Assembly: GCA_947579605.1 (NCBI GenBank)
Contig: OX388305.1
Span: 25,619,542-25,683,541, forward strand
Length of the DNA stretch: 64,000 nucleotides
DNA from: Athripsodes cinereus
Lineage: Eukaryota; Arthropoda; Insecta; Trichoptera; Leptoceridae
Direction: 5' to 3'
Positions 55,986 to 64,000 of the stretch are shown piece after piece. Made by a program: the position numbers and the translations under genes. How positions within the stretch are numbered: position 1 is the first letter of the stretch; each line of letters starts with the position of its first letter. Below the pieces are notes generated by a model. The model did no database searches, was not told where the DNA came from, and saw only the letters and a program-made list of their open reading frames with translations.

Positions 55986-58199
55986 ATTTTGCTAATGTAT
56001 CTAGTGGGAGTTATAACGTTAAACTAAACAATTCGCTATCACACTCACTTTGCTACACAGTATATAGGTACTTTAATATTCTTTTTACAAGCCACTTATA
56101 AAGCGAACGATACCAGTTTCGAATTTATACTTAAATAAGTTACTCATGAATTTGAAAGACTTCCCGGGGATGCAAAACATTTTTTATTTCTCGTGTTTTA
56201 TCATTTGCCGTGACATTTGGTCATGAGCCAAGTATAATGTTAAGTATTGTTATTACTGCGAGATACACTTGTACATATCACTGCCAAGTGTTGCGGAATT
56301 TCATAGGGAAGGATTTTTTTTTCAATTCTAATAATTCCTTTATTGAAGTATTTATTGTAGGTCAATATTTTAATTTTTATGTATTTCTGAAGTAAATCGT
56401 TTCCCGTTATCGAGTGACTTGAAAAAATATATAAATACATGAACTAATGATTCATATATACCTGTATATTGAAATGTATATATTGTATTGAAACAGTAAT
56501 GAGAGCGAAAGTTCCAAAAGAAGATAAGTTAAATGAGATAATTACATTTAAAATGAAGCGTATTTGTGTGAAATCCCAAAGGAGAATTAAGAAAAGCGTC
56601 CCAGTTTCAAAATAGTTTCTGTATTAATATATATTTTTACAATTATATGTACATGAATTCATCTCATATTTTAAAGAATTTGAAAGTCTCCACGCTTTAC
56701 GAACAAAATGTGAAAAATATAGGAATCGATGATCATAGAGTAGGTATATCAAAGTGAGTCTTTTTTAAACTTGTTTCATATTTTTCGAGCGGTTATAACA
56801 AATGATGCAATTATACTTAATTTAAATAAGTAAAAAAATACATATGTTATTTAATTTTTATTTATATTATTTTATATGTGCTATCGCGTTATCTCCCACA
56901 AATGGATTAGTCAGTTGAAAAACTTCTAACTGCAAGGAGCAAATATTTTGCAGTCAATCTACAATCAACATTTTACAGTCTAATAAATGATTTCAATCAA
57001 ATAAACGATTCTGAAACCTCGTGATGTTGTTAATTGATAAACTAAATTAACGTTGCCAATGTTCCATATTTGTGAATACCAGTTTGCTGAAAAGAGCACA
57101 GCCTACAAGGTAACCAATGAAACAAAAGAAACTTGCGTTATTCATCATTCCATGACAAATTATAAACAAATTCATTATCTAAATATTTACAAGTACAATT
57201 TAAAAGTGACATTTGTTTGGGTAATTTTGTTGGGTAAACATACTTGAATGTTAATATTTTTCCTGTAATCCGAAATAAACCTCAAATATACGCCGAGGGC
57301 ATGAATTTTATAGTTTCTTTAACGTAATAAATATAAGATAAGAAATATATGGGATATTGGGATGTCAGTATGTAGTTTTATATGATTTTCTTCTTTCTCA
57401 GGTTCTTATTAGTTTAACGTCATATAAGTTGATGGTGCTTCTGGGAGTAGCGTCTACATACGTCTCTCTGTGTAACATATTAGCGTCAGTAGTAACGTTA
57501 CATATATTGTCATTAAAAATTCATGCTTACGTATTTTTCGTGACGTGAATAAACTAAAACAAAAACCTTTGCAGCTATTTTTCCGTAAAAATTTTAGAAA
57601 TATTAGAATAAATTCCTTTTTGTTAGAAACAATTTTTTATTTGCAATATTGTTATAACATTGTGATCCAGAGTAATTGATAAATGTTACCGTCTGTAAGC
57701 TTTTACTTTCAAGCATCGACAAATATCTAAAATCTCTTGTAATCCAACTAACAAAATCAATAAAGTTATCATTAAAATTGATAAATAAATAAATAATGCG
57801 GCATTTTAATAGCCTTCTTCCGCTAACATGAAAGTATAATTACATGAAGTTAATCAATGAATCGATAAAGCTTCTATGTAGTTCTACAATACAGATGTTA
57901 CTGTGAAAGTATCAATTAGAATGTAACCATGAAAATAGTTTCACATCACCGTATAACACATAATACACTAGAGACATTAGTCTGTTATTCAAATGAATTT
58001 ACGTACACAGTTTACATAATGTAATTATTTAAGTTACGAGTTAGTGTTAGTAAATTAATAATTAACAATTAATTTCTATAAATTTATACTATGCACGTGA
58101 TTATGGGAAGAAAATAATCTGAAGAAAGCTGATGAGAGACGACCTGTTTGGTTTAGTTATCAAACAAGCTTGGCAATTTAAATCAAATAAAAGTATATC
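55986..58199. other. Unique AT-rich sequence, nothing recognised
   Basis: No supported gene, repeat or structured site. Confidence 0.45.
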
Positions 58200-58380
58200 T
58201 CTTTCTTCAATCGTTTCCCCGATTCTGGGGATCTTGATCTTCGATAGCCCCTAATGGACGATTCCGCGCTATTCCTGTTTTCGGCCAGGTGTACCATATC
58301 GCAAAAATAAAAAGTTACAGCCTGCTTGATCTGATCAATCCAAAGCACTAGGTTGTCCTGCTTCTAGATTTTTGACTTGG
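58200..58380 (-). mobile_element. LINE relic, C-terminal ORF2 region (RWxDQIK type)
   Basis: The - strand reads without a stop for about 47 codons: LWIDQIKQAVTFYFCDMVHL, AENRNSAESSIRGYRRSRS, PESGKRLKK. 'RWxDQIKxxT...MVxLAENRxxWRxxVRGYRRSRSPE' is a recognisable non-LTR C-terminus. It lacks both the upstream RT part and an obvious tail. Confidence 0.72.
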
Positions 58381-59271
58381 TATGGTTAATACACTCATTA
58401 TTAATTAAATTCTGGCTCTATTAACTCAAAAAATACACTTATACAATTTCGCATATCATTTTTTTTATATTTCACCAAAGGGTCTCTTGAAGTGTGTATT
58501 TGGAAAATATATATTGAAATACAATATTTTATTGTTTTATCCTTTATCTTTTTTTGCTTACATAATATCTCTTGGGTATTATTTTATTTTCAGTAACCGA
58601 CTATGTCCTTGAAAAACGACATTTTCTATAAGGGACATTCATGTTTGTAGTTGAACAATAATAACTATTCGATATATTTTCAGCAATTAGAGAGAATATC
58701 TTTAATTATCTAAATATGTTGCCTGGTAGCCTAAAGGAACAATTATTAATTATGTACATTGTATGAAAGAGGCGTATTAATTGTAGAAGCGACACAAAGG
58801 ATACAATATGTTATATAAAATACATTATAGGCATTACCATTCTACTACACGATCCAATTAAGTGGTGAAAAAACGACGAAATGTCAGTGTCATTCTAGGA
58901 ACACATTTACGTGACCTATGTTAAAACTAGAACAATTTTCAAACTTAAAATAGGGTGTGAATTCAACAAAACTCTTGCCTGGGGATGAAAATAAGGAAGA
59001 GGAATACAAATCAGAACCTTATTATAAGATTTCAATTAAAATACTTTTGTACGAGTTTTTCAGACTCTCACTCAGTCGTTTGGGAAATACACTGCAATGA
59101 AAAACGAAAACAATCGTATTAATTAACACAAATGAACGGCTTAAAGTCCTTATAATTTATGTGACTGTCTTCTACAAACACACCCTTTAAATGATTTTAC
59201 CTATTTTACCCTTGAAATTGATGTATACATATAAAATTGTTATAGAAATTATTTATTTTTATATTTAAATT
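58381..59271. other. Unique AT-rich sequence, nothing recognised
   Basis: No supported feature. Confidence 0.45.
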
Positions 59272-59645
59272 TGCCTTTCCTCTTCTTCTTCTTCTCAGCC
59301 CACTCTCGTCTACTCCAGGACGAAGTACTTCTCCATTGTCTTCCACATCATTTAATTCTGCGCTGTATGCATCCAGCTGACCCCAGTATGTCGAGTGATA
59401 TCATCCCTCCACCTCATTGGAGATGTTCCTATGCTCCTGGTAACTGCTCGTGGTTGCCAAGATGTAAGAGACTTTGGCCGTTTGTCATCTAGCTACGTGT
59501 CCTACCCATCTCCACTTAAGAGTTGTAACATATTGTGCAATATCAATCATTTAAAGTTTACGTCTTATTAATTTGTTCCGCACTCTGTATTTTAAAGTAA
59601 TACCTAGCATTGTTCTCTCAGTGGCGTTTGGGTGACTCGCTGTTA
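59272..59645 (-). mobile_element. GAA-tailed LINE relic, long C-terminal piece
   Basis: About 120 codons on the - strand: NATERTMLGITLKYRVRNKL, MIDIAQYVTTLKWRWVGHVA, then (shifted) WQPRAVTRSIGTSPMRWRDD, ITRHTGVSWMHTAQN, MMWKTMEKYFVLE and TRVG, stop, followed by a GAAGAAGAAGAAG tail (about 59281-59296 on the + strand as CTTCTTCTT). 'RAMLGxTLxxRVRN...DIAxxVxxLKWRWxGHVAR...RWxDDIxRxTG..WMxxAQNR' is a full match to the classic insect non-LTR C-terminal layout. Three in-frame stops and one shift are visible. Confidence 0.88.
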
Positions 59646-62600
59646 CTTATTAACCTGAAATATTTGGATTGCTTTTGATATTTTCGTTTTTTTTCTCTCT
59701 GTTATACTAGTTTTTGTTTATTTTTATGATTGAGATTAACACGTCAAAGGCTAACGCCGAAAATGTATGAAAAGTAAATAGTAGCAAAAAACAGACAAGT
59801 GAAGATTCCTAAATTACCCAATGTGCATCAAGACACAAAATGATTCATAGACAGAGCAAGCCCACTTCAAGAAAGAATTCTGAAAATATGTATTTTGTAG
59901 AGCATATGAAGAGTTGAAACACAATATGCTGTAAACAAAGACGGACGATATTTCCTCCGTTCGAACAGTCGGACAATATTTCCTCTAAAATTCTTACAGA
60001 ATTAATCTTGGCATTCAAGATCTCAAACAAAAACACTTTGTCTCTCAAATAAAAACACTGTGATTTTATTCTCAAAATATTGAATTTTAATATTTGATAC
60101 TAGGAATAATTTAAGAAATGTTTTTTTGTATGTCATAAAATGCAATCTGTGGAGAGGTTTCTCGGTTGATTTGGGTTGTAGATCCGATATACCGCAGGGA
60201 TCCTATTTGGGACCATTGTTTTCAACGACCAACGTTCTTGTTTCTAAAATTTAGTCTTTCCCATGTATGATGACACAATAGGTATATCGTCATTGCATAT
60301 TCAAAATGATGCGTGTGAATAAATAAACATTTATTACTGCCAGGAAATACTTCACAGTTTTTGATTTTAATAAAATATATAATTAAATACAAATACATAT
60401 CTATGCAATAAACGTTCATTTAGAGAGCATTAGAATATTCATGGAACAAACAGAATTTTACTCTATTTTCATTCTGAGTATTTTATTTAGTCACCTATTT
60501 ACAATATTGGTATCATAAATATGTATTGAGATTTCATATTTATGTGGTAAAATTTCATAAATATGTATTAATTTAAACCAGAAATCACAGAAAAAAGACT
60601 TAATTATTTATTTTGTATATTTTACATAACTGTACATCATATAAATTGACGTTGTCAGCTTAATGCCTTCTTTAATAATTTCTCACTACTCTTTAGCAAA
60701 ATAAAGTATCTACTTGTAAAAATCTGGTTCACGCTTTAATTTTTCTTTTCCTTTTAGGATGACAAGATTCTTTATGAAAGCATTTTTAGTAGAACATCTG
60801 TATTCTAAGTAGTTTTTCCTGTAAAGCGTTTTTCTTTTTTTCTTTTCATTTAAAAATAATTCTTCATAGGTATTATACGCAACAGCATGTCTTACAATAT
60901 AAACTACTAACTTGTGAACATTAATAATATGTAAAAGTAAATAGATTTTAAAATTCCTATGTATGCATATTTTTTTGACGCGGTGACAGATTTACCATCC
61001 ACACTTCTCAGCATTATACAACAAAATAAGTCTAAATGTTCAGTCACACAAAAGCTTAACAGTCTAATGTCGGGAAAAATTCACTTATCCAGATATTTAG
61101 GACATCAAAATACCAGCATTGTGCTTGAAATATCTCAGTTCAAAAACTTTCTAACAATATAACAAGTATTTATTATACCAGATTTTTAAATTTTTATGTA
61201 CAAATGTATCAGTAAATCAAATATTTGTTAATTATTTATTAAAGATTTTAGAGTAACCCCTGTACCTGAAATGACTAAAGGTATTATATAGACGGTTCTA
61301 GAATGCCACTTTTTTATTTTTCCTGCTAGTTCTGAATAATTACTTATTTTTTCTACAACGGTCATTTGTATATAAAATATAAACTCAACTTTTATCTACC
61401 TCATTCAGAGTATCAAAAGATACAGAGTTTAAAATATTTACAGGTTTATATTTTTGTATACATACTTAATCCATAAATATATATAATAAATACGCAGAAA
61501 CATTTGGAAAAGGAATTCAAAAGAAAATTGGTTTGGGTCAGAAGGAAATGGCTGAAACTTCCGATATCTTAAGAATGATACAGACACAGGGTAGCGTATA
61601 TCTTACAAAATACTTAGGAATAAGATTCTAAAAGCTTTTAATACTTTGGGATAGTACTTAATGTGTAGGTAAGTAACTAGTCTAACAACCTGCAAGTTTA
61701 TATCTACTTTGGATAAGTTTCACAATCAAATTCCAAAGTCACGATTTTATTTCACAGTATAGTCGTCTGAAATAGTTTTCAAAGTCCCCTGTCTTGGGTA
61801 TTTCTGGTTTGACACGTTTTATTATAGAAAGGTTAGTAAGTACTCTTTATCGTATCCACGTCTCAGTATAGACATTATTATTATTATTATGTGTAAATGT
61901 GTGATATTGTCAAGTGTGAAAACTTCTGAGTGGATTACTATGTAATCGTTCGCATCTTATCTCAGTGTTATTTCCTAAGTACAAACCCTCCACTACGCTT
62001 TGCTTCCAATTGGATGATATCATGAACATTATTATTACTTTACTTAAAAACCTTTAATGGCATCACATGTTACAACAGATAAACACACAAAGCAAAATTA
62101 CTTTGCCGTGTAAATCTAATATAAACTGTTGGTGGATTTATTATGACAATTGTGACTGAGAAAGTAAAAATATTATACAGATATTGATTTTATCTTTGGT
62201 AGTCCAGTATCAGTTTTATGTTACTTCTAGGTAAATGAAAAATCACAAATAATAGGTTTTATTATATAATATATGTTCGATTACAGGGTGCTGTTCCATT
62301 TTTAAATTTAAACTTATTGTATTCTGATTCAACAAAAACCAAACGATCGTTTATTTTGTCAACTTTTTTTAAAAATATTAAAAACTAAATTATTCATCAC
62401 TTTATATAAATTGCAGGAATGTAAAAGGACATACAAATTAAACTTTGCGTGTGTTGTACAATAGAACAGTAAAAGACATTACAAGTGACCAAATAAAAAC
62501 ACGAACGTTACATTCAATTTATTCAGAGGGAACATTAAATTTATGGCTATTTTAGCTTCGTTTTGACTTTTGTATTCCATTGTGGATAACGGAAGCCATT

Positions 62601-63371
62601 TATAATACAATGTCCCGTGAATTGTATATTTTACACAAGCGAAAATTCCTTCCGATCACGTGGTCATTGAATGTGTGAAAATCGAAAATGTAAATATATA
62701 TTTTTTTACATCGTGCAAATTGCTAGAAGCGTGTGTATAATGTGAGAAGAAAAGAATTTTCCAATTTGATAAAATCCCACACGAGGCGGAAATCAAAACT
62801 TTATTCAAGCGGCCGGACAGGTATGTAGTAGGTAGGTACCTGCCGACAACTATCCCGGGTTGGATGCGAATATTTACAGATTGTGGCAATTCCAGGATTG
62901 GAACATTTACGTCGTTTGCTCAATGGAATAATAATAAACATTATATTCGCCAAGTCGGACGTGAAGGTAGCCACGTAATGGGAATTCTTCGTACAATGTG
63001 GTGCTCCAGGAATTTCATTTCAACAAAAGCTTCCAAACATTTCTTTTATCATTAGATAATATAATGTAATGTAATGTGTTACCTTTAACAACAGAAAACT
63101 ATGACGTGAAAATAGCACTAACAATTTATTTACTTAGTAATTTTATCTATCTTTTCATTCCATTACGAAATGTCTCATAATTGGATAGACGCTAGACTTT
63201 CTACATGTATAACAGTATATTGGTACTTCGTCTCTGTATCTTGTCCATCACCAAAATTAAACATGTAGGTACATCGCTATCTATACTTTACCACAATATA
63301 AGAAGTATTCAGTGAAATCATTGCGGATATTGAATGATATACATATAATATTATTCATCTTCTTTCACTTG
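59646..63371. other. About 3.7 kb of mostly unique AT-rich sequence
   Basis: AAAGGCTAACGCCGAAAATG at about 59749 resembles the LINE 3' end near 13.3 kb but has no tail. About 62570-62660 and 62770-62900 are somewhat GC-richer and include GATCACGTGGTC (E-box core), TAGGTAGGTACCTGCC and a frame at 62864-63055 without a recognised motif. No gene is called. Confidence 0.4.
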
Positions 63372-63490
63372 CTTGAGTATAGAGTGGAAGCAAGTCTCCT
63401 CAATTTAGAACAATTCTGCGTCAAATCAACTCTTTTCACGTGAATTTTAACGCTCTTAAAGTTATTGTCATAGAAACAGTTATATTTTTA
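63372..63490 (-). mobile_element. LINE-R relic, copy 5
   Basis: The - strand is open throughout: DNNFKSVKIHVKRVDLTQNC, SKLRRLASTLYSSK. It aligns residue by residue with DNDIRAQGMSWKEVTELAQSRSERRRLVSALCSRE. Many substitutions but no stop or indel; this is point-mutation decay of an old copy. Confidence 0.65.
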
Positions 63491-64000
63491 AGGTTCCATG
63501 AAAAATAAAGTAAGAAAAAATGCTGTGAAGAAATGGATGCAGTAAACTTAAAACCAATTGGAGTTGGAGATCAATGATGGACCCAAAATGGCTGATGAAG
63601 AAGATGAAAAATAAATTAATGTATACACTAATATTTTTGTTTGCAATTTTAGAGTTATTAATAATGTTTCAATAAAAAATCATTAAGATCAAAAACTTGG
63701 TTACAATTAAGAATACCTACTTTCAATAAATCGTTGTTTGTTGAAAGTAATAATGACCGATTAATTTGAAAGTTTTACTAAATAAACAAAAGTAATAATT
63801 GGGCAATATTTATATCACGAAAATACCAAATAATTATTAAGAATGAAAATCAACAAAAGGGGCTACGTATAAATAATATCAGCATCTGTATGTGAACTTA
63901 TTTCATACAGTAATAAGATACTTTTTTATGTTTTATAATCTTTCGTTACTTTAACACCGATTTTAACATGAACTTCTTTAAATCAACATTTCAACAGTAT
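63491..64000. other. Unique AT-rich sequence to the window end
   Basis: A short AGATGAAG-rich patch lies at about 63590-63610. Nothing recognised. Confidence 0.45.

Noticed and set aside
59749..59790. A second LINE 3' UTR end (AAAGGCTAACGCCG)
   Set aside because: It resembles the block at 13.33 kb but lacks a tail repeat and coding remains, so it is only mentioned in the gap entry.

Overview
The window reads as non-coding, AT-rich insect DNA, most likely from a moth or butterfly. The evidence is the constant scatter of TAGGTAC/TACCTA words, tRNA-headed SINEs (one with an AACAT-repeat tail), many decayed LINE 3' ends with simple-repeat tails, and no operon-like or dense coding structure. The lepidopteran assignment is inference from sequence style, not a database match. 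No host protein-coding gene, functional tRNA or rRNA could be supported. The stretch is either intergenic or lies inside a very large intron.

What can be read is a layered transposon record. (1) LINE relics: about 17 fragments, nearly all only the last 30-130 codons of the reverse-transcriptase ORF plus a simple-repeat tail. LINE-R (C-terminus ending REER) has five copies near 0.4, 6.0, 8.2, 38.6 and 63.4 kb. LINE-T has four pieces at 15.9, 20.5, 26.0 and 35.9 kb; the three that keep their 3' end stop in a CCCAC-TGGGA-ACGGC block, and the 26.0 kb copy keeps a GATA-repeat tail. A loose GAA-tailed group lies at 2.6, 15.5, 30.5, 36.3, 52.5 and 59.3 kb. Single relics lie at 14.9, 26.4 and 58.2 kb. 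(2) SINEs: SINE-A has three nearly full copies at 17.7, 40.1 and 45.1 kb, and a related head on a different body at 41.4 kb. SINE-B has about a dozen copies; the best are at 41.8 and 47.5 kb. SINE-C has one good copy nested beside an older one at 23.4-23.8 kb. (3) DNA transposons: two related hAT-type non-autonomous elements with 8-bp target duplications at 4.6 and 43.8 kb; a MITE family with two copies at 1.8 and 24.9 kb; foldback elements at 31.7, 48.5 and 49.2 kb; and a possible 647-bp terminal-inverted-repeat element at 16.6 kb that holds a 79-bp tandem duplication.

The most interesting relationship is that the 3' end of SINE-B resembles the 3' end of LINE-T. This is the pattern expected if the SINE borrowed the LINE's reverse-transcriptase recognition tail. 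Other items are two compact hairpins (8.3 and 27.9 kb), a nearly identical 72-bp repeat pair (10.9 and 32.7 kb), and two GC-raised islands (45.7 and 55.8 kb) that could be regulatory sequence or tiny exons. The rest is AT-rich unique sequence in which nothing was recognised.
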